From contig NZ_CP111079.1 of the NCBI RefSeq assembly GCF_026278245.1, positions 3,164,501 through 3,228,500 on the forward strand: DNA of 64,000 nucleotides. Direction: 5' to 3'. Positions 9,516 to 18,321 of the stretch are shown here, piece after piece. The notes below the pieces were generated by a model. It made no database searches and was not told the origin of the DNA. It was given only the letters and a program-made list of their open reading frames with translations. Source of the stretch: Pontibacter kalidii. Its GTDB lineage: Bacteria; Bacteroidota; Bacteroidia; Cytophagales; Hymenobacteraceae. The position numbers and the translations under genes were made by a program. Position 1 is the first letter of the stretch. The number at the start of each line of letters is the position of its first letter.

Positions 9516-10241
9516 TTATTCGCTGCGCAAAACAAGCGTCTTCAGGACGGCTGGGTAAGTGTCGCCCTCTGCGGTGCCTGCGCCTGTCATATAACTGCCA
9601 TAAGTCATACTATCCCCAAAGCATATGATCTTCTGATCGTCTTCTAAAAGCCCGTTTGCCTGCAGGTAAGTATGAATTATTTTCGCCATCATCTGATAGC
9701 CTTCTCGTGTAGGGTGAATGCCGTCTCTTTTGCCAAGGTTCTGCTCATTGATAATGAGGGAATGTTCCTCCCGGCTTGGTGATCCAGCAACTTTAAAAGG
9801 GGTGTTCAGGTCTATAAAATGTACTTTATTTTCAGCAGCCAGTGCTTTCACAATCTCTCCGGCAGTTTCGATCCTGGTATTCGGGTCCACTTTGTACAGG
9901 CTTCGGTCGTGCCGCTCAAATAGATATTCCGCATCCACCGGAGGCGGGGCCAGCACTATGATCTCAGCCCCCTGTCCCCTTAGCTGCTCGACGATGTTCT
10001 GGTAATTCCTCCGGTATTCCTGATAATCCACCAGCTTATGAGAGTTCACCATGTCGTTTGTGCCAACCATAAGAATAACCAGATCCGGTCGCTCAGCTAA
10101 CACGTCCTGTTCTATCCGCTTCAGCAGATCCCGGGTGTTGTTACCAGGCACGCCTTTGTTAAGTATAACATGCTGCGAAACGGCAGTTTCCGGCATGGCG
10201 GCAAAAAGAAGCAATAGGACGATATACTTTAGCTGAATCAT
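9516..10241 (-). CDS. SGNH/GDSL hydrolase with circularly permuted domain order, secreted
   Basis: The frame is open to 10286, but ATG at 10239-10241 gives a good signal peptide (MIQLKYIVLLLLFAAMPETA, then VSQ) and a 241-residue protein. All SGNH blocks are present but in an unusual order. Block II (GVPGNNTRDLL, residues 30-40) comes straight after the signal peptide, then block III (GTND, 60-63) and block V (DGIHP, 163-167). Block I with the nucleophile (CFGDSMTYG, Ser201) comes last, followed by GDTYPAVL. In ordinary family members block I is N-terminal and runs directly into block II. The protein therefore looks like a genuine circular permutant, probably a periplasmic carbohydrate esterase (for example deacetylating a sugar). 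The Ser-Asp-His set is complete, so activity is expected. Confidence 0.85.
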   Translation of the reverse strand: MIQLKYIVLLLLFAAMPETAVSQHVILNKGVPGNNTRDLLKRIEQDVLAERPDLVILMVGTNDMVNSHKLVDYQEYRRNYQNIVEQLRGQGAEIIVLAPPPVDAEYLFERHDRSLYKVDPNTRIETAGEIVKALAAENKVHFIDLNTPFKVAGSPSREEHSLIINEQNLGKRDGIHPTREGYQMMAKIIHTYLQANGLLEDDQKIICFGDSMTYGSYMTGAGTAEGDTYPAVLKTLVLRSE

Positions 10242-10330
10242 ACAGTGGGCTTTAAAAACTGGTTTAGAAGTTTTGGGCATTGGCAATGCTGGTGGAATTT
10301 GCCATGAGAGTTACTGTACTTTTATACTTT

Positions 10331-11365
10331 TTAGGACTTGGTGGCCCCAGCCTTTTTGAACATTTCCTCCAGCGTCACCAGAGCACCTCCCTGCTTTTTG
10401 CTTTCATCCGCGGCACCCATAAACGCAAGGATCTCCAATGTCTCGGCAGGGCTTACCGGTGGTTTACCTGTATCAAAAAATTTGGCTATCTCTACCAGCA
10501 TGGGGTTATATCCTGTGAAGGGTCCCAACGACACAATGCCCTTCTCGGCAAAGCAACTACCACCAAAGTCGGTTCTGCCAGCCCGGAGTCCCCGGAAAGT
10601 GCCCACCCGGTTATCCTCCCAGGTGCCGACCACTACATCCGCTCCTTCCGTGTAATACCGGGTAACACTTTTGCATCCTTTGCCCATGACGGAGAACAGT
10701 GTTTCCACACCATGGATACCATACCAGTAGAGGTCCGGGTGCGTGCTCTCCAGCGTGGCCGGGCTGTAGGTATCAGCGCCGTATACTTTTCCATACTTCC
10801 CGTTGATCACCTCCTGCACATTGGCCATAAAACGTAGTGACGAGGAAGAGAATACGGGCACATTCGCTTTCTCGGCAGCCGCAAAAATGGCGATTGCGTC
10901 GCTGAGGGAAGCCGTCATGGGCTTGTCGATGAAAAGCGTTTTTTTCGCCTTGATGACCTGCAGGGCCTGCTCCAGGTGCAGCCGCCCATCGTTTGTCTCC
11001 AGCAGCACCACATCCACGTCGGACAGCAGGCGCTTGATCGAGTCTACGATCTTGACGCCATACTTCTGTATTTCTTCCGTGTATTCCGGAATCCGCTGCA
11101 CACTTTCCTGAATGTCTTTGCTGCCGTGCGGGTAGGCCGCCACTACCTTGTAGCCGCCATATTCCGGACCTGCATCAGGCGCGTTGAACGTTTTGGTGAA
11201 AGCAATACTATGCGACGTATCCAATCCGATAATGCCTATTCTTTTGCCTTTTTTGGGTTTGGCATCCTGGGCCAGCGCAGCCAAAGGCGACAAGCTCAAC
11301 CCCATGCCCAGACCGGCCAAGGTAGCAGACTTCAGGAACAAACGGCGGTTGGTGTTTCCTCTCAC
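10331..11365 (-). CDS. Gfo/Idh/MocA family NAD(P)-dependent oxidoreductase with Tat-like signal
   Basis: A 344-residue protein beginning with NRRLFLKSATLAGLGMGLSL, a twin-arginine-like signal followed by a hydrophobic stretch and ALAQ, so export through Tat is likely. The Rossmann start is RIGIIGLDTSHS (about residues 42-53). The family's catalytic Lys region appears as LFIDKPMTAS (about 145), a variant of the usual EKP. Members oxidise or epimerise sugars and sugar acids with NAD(P). Exported, cofactor-preloaded members are common in Bacteroidetes glycan loci. The neighbours are beta-propeller 2 upstream and the SGNH hydrolase downstream, 89 bp away. Confidence 0.88.
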   Translation of the reverse strand: MRGNTNRRLFLKSATLAGLGMGLSLSPLAALAQDAKPKKGKRIGIIGLDTSHSIAFTKTFNAPDAGPEYGGYKVVAAYPHGSKDIQESVQRIPEYTEEIQKYGVKIVDSIKRLLSDVDVVLLETNDGRLHLEQALQVIKAKKTLFIDKPMTASLSDAIAIFAAAEKANVPVFSSSSLRFMANVQEVINGKYGKVYGADTYSPATLESTHPDLYWYGIHGVETLFSVMGKGCKSVTRYYTEGADVVVGTWEDNRVGTFRGLRAGRTDFGGSCFAEKGIVSLGPFTGYNPMLVEIAKFFDTGKPPVSPAETLEILAFMGAADESKKQGGALVTLEEMFKKAGATKS

Positions 11366-11423
11366 GGTAAGATGTATTTTGGTTTAAACTTAATTTCCAG
11401 GCACTTTACAGGTGGTTCTGGGC

Positions 11424-13406
11424 TTACTCTACAGTAGCCTCCGGCTCATACAGCCACAGGTCCATCCCTCTTTTGAAGTATAACTTACCCTGCTCATCCA
11501 TGACCGGCATCCCTACATTTTCTTCTAGCTGCGTCATCTGCATGGTGTGAGGGTCGATCTTTAAAAACCTGCCATTGACAGAGGCATACACCACTCCCGA
11601 AGGATGTGTCATCATAAAAGCGCTGCGCCAGATGTGGGAAGGTCGGGTATGAATCTCAAACAGCCGGTGCGTGGAGATGACACTGCATTTGGCAACATCA
11701 AGCACAAATAAGTCTCCATCGGCAAAGCCCCAGATATGGCCATCCGGCCCTTTCATCAAACCGGTGATGGCCATCGCGCCGGGCACCGGCACCAGCTCGA
11801 ACGTTTTCTGTTTCCGGACGGGGTCCCACCCAAAGACTTTGGCCTCGGCTTGGGTTGGTTTCCCGCCAAGCCCTCCGAAGATGGAAGTTCCCCCAATCAC
11901 CAAGTCTCCTGCTTCTACCAGGCTCACAATCGACTGATCCGGAATAAGGTTCGTGATGGTTTCCAGTTTATCGGCAGCTACGTCATACGCTACCAGGGCA
12001 CCGCCCAATTGTCCATACCCTGGCACGGTGCCGAATAGCACCTTGTTCAGTTTCTCCAAACCCAGCACGGCAAACGGTCGGTCCTGCCCCTTGATCTGCC
12101 CCAGCAGCCTGGGGTTGTTTTGCTTCAAATCCCAGGGCTTTTGGGTGTCATAGGCATAAAGCCGTGCCTTGGCATAGATTCCAAAGTATATTTCAGTGCC
12201 CAGATTTGCCAGCCCCTCTGTCTGGTCTAAACCCGGCAACTGCCTGTTCTCTCCGGTTTTGGGGTTGTAGGTGGCATGTCCACCCGCCAGGTACCCGCCC
12301 GACCAAACCAATCCGTCAGGCCCTATTCCGATAGATTGAATATCAATCGGCTGGCCTGGGATATCTACTTTCTCGGTCGTAAGATGGCCGGTTTTCGGGT
12401 TAAAGGTATGGATGTGTTTGCTTCCCGTCAGCAAGTATAGCATCCCGTTTTTGCCCCAGCGCACTGTTTTGGTTTCCCCTTCTGTACTGGCCAGTTCTTT
12501 CGGCTCCGGCACTTTTGCGGCGTAGTCGATCTCGTAGAGCTTTTTGCCTGCCGTATAGTATACTTTAGAGCCTTTAGGTGCTTTGATGATGGACTTTACA
12601 TCCATGGTAGGCATATAGGCCTCAAACTTTCTGGTCTTTAGGTTATAGATGGTAGTTACCCGTTCGGTTGGTCCTGTGAGCCAGCCAAACACTCTATCGC
12701 CACCTTTCAGGCCATGCACTAAGTTGATGTGGTAGATGGCCTCCTGGTCTCTGTCCTGATCAGGAAGAAGCTGCTTTTTCTCGCCTGTCTTCGGGTCCAG
12801 TTCCACCATGGCCGAGTGCGAGGCAATGCCTGCGTATATTTTTCCGGTTTCCCGGTGATAGGTTACGCTCCTCACGTAGTTCTCGTCCTCTACCAACGGG
12901 CCGCGGCCCACATCGCTGAAGCCATCTTTTGGGTGGTAGCGAAACACACGGCAACCGGGGTAAGTCCCCCCGAAGATCTCCCCGTCTTTGCCGGCAGCCA
13001 GGTCCCAGATCACTTTTTCACCGGGCAGCACTATGCCCAGGCTTGTGACCGCGTCGGTGCCCGGCACATGTTGGAACAGCACCCCGTTGGCGGCTGCGAT
13101 GTACACGATTCCATCCGTCGATACCTCCACATCCCAGGAGCCATCCGTTTCAGGGAGCGCTGCATCCACCACTAACTTAAGCGGGTCCAGGCTATAGCCA
13201 ACAAAATGGGCCGGCCTGCCTCTTACTACAGTATAGGCATAGCTCTTCCCAGCAGCGTCATCGGCAAAAACACTCCCCTGGATAAGCGAGGCATACACCT
13301 GCGGCCCAAGGTTTTTATACTTACCGGAAGCGGTCTGCGCCCAGCCGGGGGAAAGGCAAGCTATTCCCAGCCAGAGCAGCGCAGCATATGTTAACTTGCG
13401 CATCAT
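11424..13406 (-). CDS. Secreted beta-propeller protein, paralogue 2
   Basis: A 660-residue paralogue of the proteins at 2359-4404 and 31890-33866. It has a signal peptide (MMRKLTYAALLWLGIACLSPGWAQ), then KYKNLGPQVYASLIQGSVFA, VRGRPAHFVGY and the shared signature TYPGCRVFRYHPKDGFSDV (about residues 157-175). Propeller-blade motifs (DGLVWSGGYLAGGHATYNP, DGHIWGFADGDLF) repeat to the C-terminus. Its ATG overlaps the stop of the upstream DapA-fold gene in an ATGA junction, so the two are translationally coupled. That ties this propeller to the sugar-catabolic enzymes and not only to the Sus proteins. The biochemical role is unknown. Confidence 0.8.
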   Translation of the reverse strand: MMRKLTYAALLWLGIACLSPGWAQTASGKYKNLGPQVYASLIQGSVFADDAAGKSYAYTVVRGRPAHFVGYSLDPLKLVVDAALPETDGSWDVEVSTDGIVYIAAANGVLFQHVPGTDAVTSLGIVLPGEKVIWDLAAGKDGEIFGGTYPGCRVFRYHPKDGFSDVGRGPLVEDENYVRSVTYHRETGKIYAGIASHSAMVELDPKTGEKKQLLPDQDRDQEAIYHINLVHGLKGGDRVFGWLTGPTERVTTIYNLKTRKFEAYMPTMDVKSIIKAPKGSKVYYTAGKKLYEIDYAAKVPEPKELASTEGETKTVRWGKNGMLYLLTGSKHIHTFNPKTGHLTTEKVDIPGQPIDIQSIGIGPDGLVWSGGYLAGGHATYNPKTGENRQLPGLDQTEGLANLGTEIYFGIYAKARLYAYDTQKPWDLKQNNPRLLGQIKGQDRPFAVLGLEKLNKVLFGTVPGYGQLGGALVAYDVAADKLETITNLIPDQSIVSLVEAGDLVIGGTSIFGGLGGKPTQAEAKVFGWDPVRKQKTFELVPVPGAMAITGLMKGPDGHIWGFADGDLFVLDVAKCSVISTHRLFEIHTRPSHIWRSAFMMTHPSGVVYASVNGRFLKIDPHTMQMTQLEENVGMPVMDEQGKLYFKRGMDLWLYEPEATVE

Positions 13407-14476
13407 ACCAGGATATTTTCCTTCTTCAAAAAGACTTTTACAAATTCGTCATCGTTCAGGTGAGGGTAGGCTGCATAGACCCTATCGATCTCTTCCATCT
13501 GTCCTTCGGAGAGATCTTCTTTCGGATTAAGGCACCAGCGTCCCTCCAGCAGTCCTTGCCTTCGCAATATTTCATGGATGCCCGGAATGCAGCCATGGAA
13601 AGCGTGCGCCGGATCAAACATGGCCGCATTCACATCGGTTACCTCAGTGCCTTTGGTTAAGAGCGCATCCGCCGCTTCCGCCGTTTTATCCTGACGGTAA
13701 GCTTTGATCTCCTCCAGCAGTTCCACTGCTTTGCTCGTCCAGACTGCCCAGTGCCCCAGCAAACCACCCACAAGCTCTTTCTCCACGGCTTGTCCGTTGA
13801 TGGTAAAGCGGTAGGCCGTCAGCAGGTCTGGAATGATGTTATCGTCGTTGCCGGTATACATGGCTATCTCGTCTCTTCTCGAGGAGTGGCAGACAGCCCG
13901 CATGACATCCAGGGTTTGGTAGCGGTTGAAGGAGGCTACTTTGATGGCTTCCACGTTGTCGATTTCGGCAAACTGGAGCCAAAAGTCGTAGCTAAAAATG
14001 CGGCCTCCCACCGATGGCTGCAGGTAAAACCCAAACACGGGCATGATGCGGGCCACTTCCCGCACGCGCTCCAGGATCTGCGCTTCTGACCAGCCTTGCA
14101 AACCGCCCATACTCAGCAAACCGATGTCATAGCCATACTTTAAAGCTATTTCAGCTTCTTTTGTGGCCTGCGCTGTAGGGCCGCAGATACCGGCCACCTT
14201 GATGAACGGGCGGTCCAACTTTGCCTTCTCCACCTCCTCGGCGGCCAGCTGTAGTACTGTTTCATAGAGGTTGATCTGTGGATCCCGTATCTCGAACTGC
14301 GTGGAGTGCACACCTACCGCCACGCCACCGGCACCACTGGCCATGTAGTAGCGGGTCAGCTGGCGCTGCATCCGCTCATCCAGTTTTCGATCCGCGTTCA
14401 GGGCCAGCGGGTGCGCTGGAATCACCGTGCCCTCATGTAACAATGCTTTGAGTTTTGAATCTAGTATCTGTGCCAT
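13403..14476 (-). CDS. Dihydrodipicolinate synthase/N-acetylneuraminate lyase (DapA) family protein
   Basis: The longer open frame reaches 14545, but ATG at 14474-14476 (MAQILDSKLKALLHEGTVIP) overlaps the upstream stop as TAATG and starts the family fold correctly, giving 357 residues. The TIM-barrel Schiff-base aldolase features are visible: the Lys in EAIKVASFNRYQT (about residue 180), a Tyr in PVFGFYLQPSVGG (about residue 155) aligning with the usual YNxPxxTG, and GAGGVAVGVHSTQFE in place of the GTTGE loop. The family cleaves or forms 2-keto-3-deoxy sugar acids, sialic acid or dihydrodipicolinate. The altered loop and the long C-terminal extension argue for a sugar-acid aldolase or dehydratase and not lysine synthesis. 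Confidence 0.85.
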   Translation of the reverse strand: MAQILDSKLKALLHEGTVIPAHPLALNADRKLDERMQRQLTRYYMASGAGGVAVGVHSTQFEIRDPQINLYETVLQLAAEEVEKAKLDRPFIKVAGICGPTAQATKEAEIALKYGYDIGLLSMGGLQGWSEAQILERVREVARIMPVFGFYLQPSVGGRIFSYDFWLQFAEIDNVEAIKVASFNRYQTLDVMRAVCHSSRRDEIAMYTGNDDNIIPDLLTAYRFTINGQAVEKELVGGLLGHWAVWTSKAVELLEEIKAYRQDKTAEAADALLTKGTEVTDVNAAMFDPAHAFHGCIPGIHEILRRQGLLEGRWCLNPKEDLSEGQMEEIDRVYAAYPHLNDDEFVKVFLKKENILV

Positions 14477-15492
14477 TAAAACTTCCCTTCTCTTTCCTGA
14501 AAATGTGTCGCTTTGCCAAAGGTAGAGCCACCTTCTGTTAACCATAGCGCGGTAATGTCGATGATCTCGCGGATGGTCACCCGCGGGTAGCCAAACAGTT
14601 TATGTGCCTCCGAGGCATTGCTCAACAAGGCGGTCGGCTGTGCTTCATGCATGAACTTTGGCTCTTTGTCGAAAAGCTGACCGAACTGCTCCGCCACCCA
14701 TTGTACCGATAGGGTCTCGGGGCCACTCACATTAAGTATTTTAGCCGGGGACTCGCAGTGCAAAAGCGAGCGCAGCGCGATCTCGTTGGCGTCGCCTTGC
14801 CAGATCACATTCACGTTGCCTGTCCGTAGGTCTATTTCACGGCCCTCGTACACGGCCTTGGCAATCTCCAGTATCACGCCATATCGAAAGTCAACGGCGT
14901 AGTTAAGGCGGTAAATGAGTGTAGGGGTATTGTTCTTTTGCGAGAAGTACTGGAAGATGCGTTCCCTGCCGAGGCAAGACTGGCCATACTCCCCTACCGG
15001 GGATGCGGGGTATTCTTCTGACAAGCCGCCTGAGGTTACCGGGACAAGCGGGTACACGTTACCAGTAGAGAAGGCCACAATGTTCGAGGCGCTATACTTC
15101 TCCGCCACCCGCCCGGGCAGGTAGGCGTTCATGGCCCAGGTAAAGGCTTCCTTGCCGGTGGTGCCGAACTTGTTGCCCGCCAGATAAAGCACGTTCTCCA
15201 CCTCCGGTAGCTTCCTCAGCTCATCCTCATTGAGCAGATCGGCTGCAATCGTTTCGATGCCGTGGCTCTCCAACTCGTCTCGCAGGCCGCCGTCCGAGAA
15301 CCTGGAAACGCCAATGATGCGTTTGTTCAAGCCGGCTTCCTCCACTGCACGTTTGGCAAGCTTGCCCATACTTGGCCCCATCTTCCCGCCAATGCCCAGC
15401 AGTAGAATGTCCCCCTTGATCTTGGCCATATCTTGCAGCAGCTTATCGGAGGGACTCAGCAATTCATACTCTAGTTTTTCTAAATCTTTCAT
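14476..15492 (-). CDS. NAD-dependent epimerase/dehydratase family protein
   Basis: A 338-residue SDR-extended protein. The Rossmann segment is DILLLGIGGKMGPSMGKLAK (about residues 29-48), a GxGGxMG variant of the normal GxxGxxG. Later landmarks are VLYLAGNKFGTTG (about 100) and VAFSTGNVYPL (about 140). The classical YxxxK is not obvious: EYGQSCLGRE is at the expected place, so Tyr is present but the Lys is replaced. It is coupled by TAATG to the DapA-fold gene, so both enzymes probably act in one pathway on a sugar acid. The substrate is unknown. Confidence 0.8.
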   Translation of the reverse strand: MKDLEKLEYELLSPSDKLLQDMAKIKGDILLLGIGGKMGPSMGKLAKRAVEEAGLNKRIIGVSRFSDGGLRDELESHGIETIAADLLNEDELRKLPEVENVLYLAGNKFGTTGKEAFTWAMNAYLPGRVAEKYSASNIVAFSTGNVYPLVPVTSGGLSEEYPASPVGEYGQSCLGRERIFQYFSQKNNTPTLIYRLNYAVDFRYGVILEIAKAVYEGREIDLRTGNVNVIWQGDANEIALRSLLHCESPAKILNVSGPETLSVQWVAEQFGQLFDKEPKFMHEAQPTALLSNASEAHKLFGYPRVTIREIIDITALWLTEGGSTFGKATHFQEREGKF

Positions 15493-15529
15493 CTCGTATC
15501 TACTTGAATATACTCTGGAGCACAGAGCC

Positions 15530-16774
15530 TTATTTCAACATGTCTATGGCATTGCTCACGGCAAGGCCAATCAGGAGCAGCAAACCCAGCCCCCCGAAAA
15601 TCTTGGTGATCAGGCTATTCCTGTGCTCTCCCATTACAGAGGCTTTGTTTGCGGTCAGGTACATCGCCACCCCGATAAAAGGCACCAGGAAAATGGTCAC
15701 GCTTTGTGCAAACACGATCAGCTCCAGGGGCAGCTTCCCAAAAAGAATGGCGATGGTGGCACCCGCCACCATAACCAGGGCAATAAAGAGCTTCACCTGC
15801 TTGGAATTCAGGTTGCTGCCATACCCCAGGGCATCCCCCAACAAGGACCCTCCCACGGTTGCATTACCGACCAGCGAGGAAAAGGAGGCGCCAAAAAGGC
15901 CCGCCAGAAACAAGGCAGAGGCATTGCCGCCAAACAACGGTTCCAGCGCCTTGGCCATCTGCGAGGCACTGTCCACTTTTATTCCCTGTGGGTGCAGCAC
16001 AGAGGCAGCGCAGATCAGTACCACCGCACTCATCACCCCAAGGATAAGGATCCCGGTGGTACTGCCGCCGGTTATGTTGCCGTCTTTATCGGTGGACTTA
16101 CTGAGTTTGGCTCGTTCCTGCACCAGGTAAGATTGATAGAAGGCCCCCACAATGGAAAAGCAGGAGGCCGTAAACGCGATGATCAGTCCTGCCGAGCCAA
16201 TAGGCACAGCCGGCACAAAGCCATTGGCCACCCCAACCGCATCGGGATCCGCCATAAAAAGGGTTGTGACGAAGGAGAACAGCATCAGGGCCACCAAAAA
16301 GATCATGAGCTTTTCCAGCATTTTGTAGAAAGACCGGAAAAACAGCAAACTGATGCCGAACATATTAAACACTAGCACCCATAAGATCGGGCTGGTGCCT
16401 GTTCCTTCGGCAATAGCGATTCCTACGCCGATGGAGTTTCCTGCCTGAAAAGAGGTCGTTACCAGGAATACACCCACACCGATGGCAATGGCTACAGGCC
16501 TCCCCCACTGCTGCCGTATCAGGCTCAGCAAAGAACCCTTGTTAACCGCCCCGATCCTCGCCCCCATACCGGCGAAAACCACCATAAAGAAGATGGCCAC
16601 CACAACAATCCACAGCAGCGAATAGCCATAGTCTGCCCCCATCTTGGAGGTGATCGTCATCTTGCTGGGGCCGAAAACCAGGGCCGCGGTGATGATACCA
16701 GGACCAAGAGAGAGCAGCCACCTTTTCAGGGCACTATCACGTGTGGGTTTCTTTTCTGTAACGGGAGCGGTCAT
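15530..16774 (-). CDS. Nramp-fold transporter lacking the canonical metal-binding motifs
   Basis: A 414-residue membrane protein with about 11 hydrophobic segments and the Nramp-like opening LSLGPGIITAALVFGPSKM. In true Mn/Fe transporters TM1 carries DPGN and TM6 carries MPH. Here the aligned positions read GPSK in TM1 (about residues 35-38) and SIV in TM6 (within ASCFSIVGAFYQSYLVQ, about 207-223), so neither the Asp/Asn nor the Met metal ligands are kept. The start overlaps the upstream PQQ-dehydrogenase stop as TAATG, placing the gene inside the sugar operon. It may carry an organic substrate or a different cation. Database annotation as a divalent metal transporter should be treated with care. 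Confidence 0.8.
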   Translation of the reverse strand: MTAPVTEKKPTRDSALKRWLLSLGPGIITAALVFGPSKMTITSKMGADYGYSLLWIVVVAIFFMVVFAGMGARIGAVNKGSLLSLIRQQWGRPVAIAIGVGVFLVTTSFQAGNSIGVGIAIAEGTGTSPILWVLVFNMFGISLLFFRSFYKMLEKLMIFLVALMLFSFVTTLFMADPDAVGVANGFVPAVPIGSAGLIIAFTASCFSIVGAFYQSYLVQERAKLSKSTDKDGNITGGSTTGILILGVMSAVVLICAASVLHPQGIKVDSASQMAKALEPLFGGNASALFLAGLFGASFSSLVGNATVGGSLLGDALGYGSNLNSKQVKLFIALVMVAGATIAILFGKLPLELIVFAQSVTIFLVPFIGVAMYLTANKASVMGEHRNSLITKIFGGLGLLLLIGLAVSNAIDMLK

Positions 16775-18321
16775 TATTTCTTTCTAAAGGATTGCACTTC
16801 GTCTGTACTTACAGCGGAGGCACTGTTGCCCCAACTGCTCCGGATGTAGGTCAGGATGCTGGCCAGTTCCTCGTCTTTCAGGAAACTGAAAGCAGGCATG
16901 GCCTGATCATACTTGCTGCCCTTTACCACGATCGGACCGGACAAGCCATTGAGCACAATGTTCATCAGCACGGCTTTGTCTCCCGTTACCTGCTCGGCCC
17001 CCTGCAGCGGCGGAAACGTGCCGGCAACGCCCGCGCCATCGTCTTTGTGGCAGGAGGAGCAGTACTGGCTGTACAAGGTTGCCCCTGTCACCTCCTGCGT
17101 CACGGCTCCCCCGCCTTTTGTATTGGAAGCGAGCAGTTGTGCCGGTATCTCTGACTTTTTGATTTTTCGAATGAGCAGAATCCGGTCATCGTTTTCTTTC
17201 GGGAAACCCGGCGAGGGGTTCCAGTCGCGGTTGCTGGTGGCTACATAAATATCACCCGTTGGGGAGACGCAGATATCCCGAAGCCTGCCGTATTGGTTCT
17301 CCCAGAAAATCTCCTCGGAGGTAATGGCTGTTCCAGTTGCGTTCAGCTTCAACACCCGCAGGCTCTTGCCTTTCAGGGTACCGAGCAGAATAGCGTTTTT
17401 CCACTCCGGGATGGCATCAGACTCGTACATGGCAATTCCGGCCGGTGCAATAGTAGGCGTCCAGGACTTTAGGGGTTCTGTTCGCTGATACTTTGCCGCG
17501 ATGGTTTTCTCTTTGTCCTTGTCATGGAAGCCCTCTATCTCGGGCCAACCATAGTTCTGCAAGGGCTTCACCAGGTTGATTTCATCTTCGATCGCATCGC
17601 CATGTTCAGAAGTATAAATCTGCCCATCAGAAGCAACTGCTAGGCCCTGCATGTTCCGAAAACCCCACGCCCAGACGTAGCTTCCTTTGATCGGATTATC
17701 TTTCGGCACAGAGCCATCAATATTTATCCGAAGAATTTTGCCGTTTAAGATGGTCGAGTCCTGTGCATACCCATCTTTCACGGCATCGCCGGTGGCCCAC
17801 AGCAGCTTCCCGTCATTTGTAAAAGCCACGCGCGCTCCGTTGTGGCCCGTGTTGCCTTCTACCTGCAGCAAGGTTTTGGCGTTGGTGAGCGTATCGGCTT
17901 TATAGGTATACCGGACAAGCTTGGAGACAATGACACTGTCCTTGCCTTCGCGCGCCGTATAGTTCACAAACACATAAGGGTGGCGCTCCATGTCCGGGTG
18001 CAGGGCCATGCCCAACAGCCCGGCCGTTCGCTTATGCCACACATCCTCTATTTTAAGCAGCTCGTGCTTTTCCCCGGTGCTCAGGTCCAGCCTGCTCACG
18101 GTGCCTTTCAGCTCTGTCATCCAGATGCTGCCATCGGCTCCCCAGGCAATGTCCCAGGGAACGTCCAGGCTATCGGCCACCACGCTTACCCCCAGCACCG
18201 AAGTGCCCAGCTCGAGCGTAGACTCAATGGGGTACTCTTTCCGGATCACCTCCTGGTCTCTGCTGCTAACGCAACCGACCAGCGCTGCGAAAAACAGGGC
18301 TGCTATTGCCTTATGCCTCAT
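16774..18321 (-). CDS. PQQ-dependent sugar dehydrogenase fused to C-terminal cytochrome c, lipoprotein
   Basis: The frame is open to 18354, but ATG at 18319-18321 begins MRHKAIAALFFAALVGCVSS, a lipoprotein signal with Cys17, giving 515 residues. The N-terminal six-bladed GSDH-type propeller shows VPWDIAWGADGSIWM, NTGHNGARVAF (with the expected active-site His), WGFRNMQGLAV and TSEHGD. The C-terminal about 100 residues are a cytochrome c domain: YSQYCSSCHKDDGAG (CxxCH) and a distal AMPAF Met ligand. It should oxidise an aldose or alcohol at the membrane and pass electrons to the respiratory chain. The start overlaps the stop of the upstream FAD-oxidoreductase gene by 11 bp. Confidence 0.9.
   Translation of the reverse strand: MRHKAIAALFFAALVGCVSSRDQEVIRKEYPIESTLELGTSVLGVSVVADSLDVPWDIAWGADGSIWMTELKGTVSRLDLSTGEKHELLKIEDVWHKRTAGLLGMALHPDMERHPYVFVNYTAREGKDSVIVSKLVRYTYKADTLTNAKTLLQVEGNTGHNGARVAFTNDGKLLWATGDAVKDGYAQDSTILNGKILRINIDGSVPKDNPIKGSYVWAWGFRNMQGLAVASDGQIYTSEHGDAIEDEINLVKPLQNYGWPEIEGFHDKDKEKTIAAKYQRTEPLKSWTPTIAPAGIAMYESDAIPEWKNAILLGTLKGKSLRVLKLNATGTAITSEEIFWENQYGRLRDICVSPTGDIYVATSNRDWNPSPGFPKENDDRILLIRKIKKSEIPAQLLASNTKGGGAVTQEVTGATLYSQYCSSCHKDDGAGVAGTFPPLQGAEQVTGDKAVLMNIVLNGLSGPIVVKGSKYDQAMPAFSFLKDEELASILTYIRSSWGNSASAVSTDEVQSFRKK

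Noticed and set aside
13403..14476. DapA-fold gene as lysine-biosynthesis dapA
   Set aside because: The GTTGE loop and YNxPxxTG pattern are altered, the C-terminus is extended, and the gene lies in a sugar operon, so a sugar-acid aldolase role is more likely.
15230..16375. 381-codon plus-strand open frame over the Nramp and epimerase genes
   Set aside because: Antisense to two well-supported genes and without recognisable domains.
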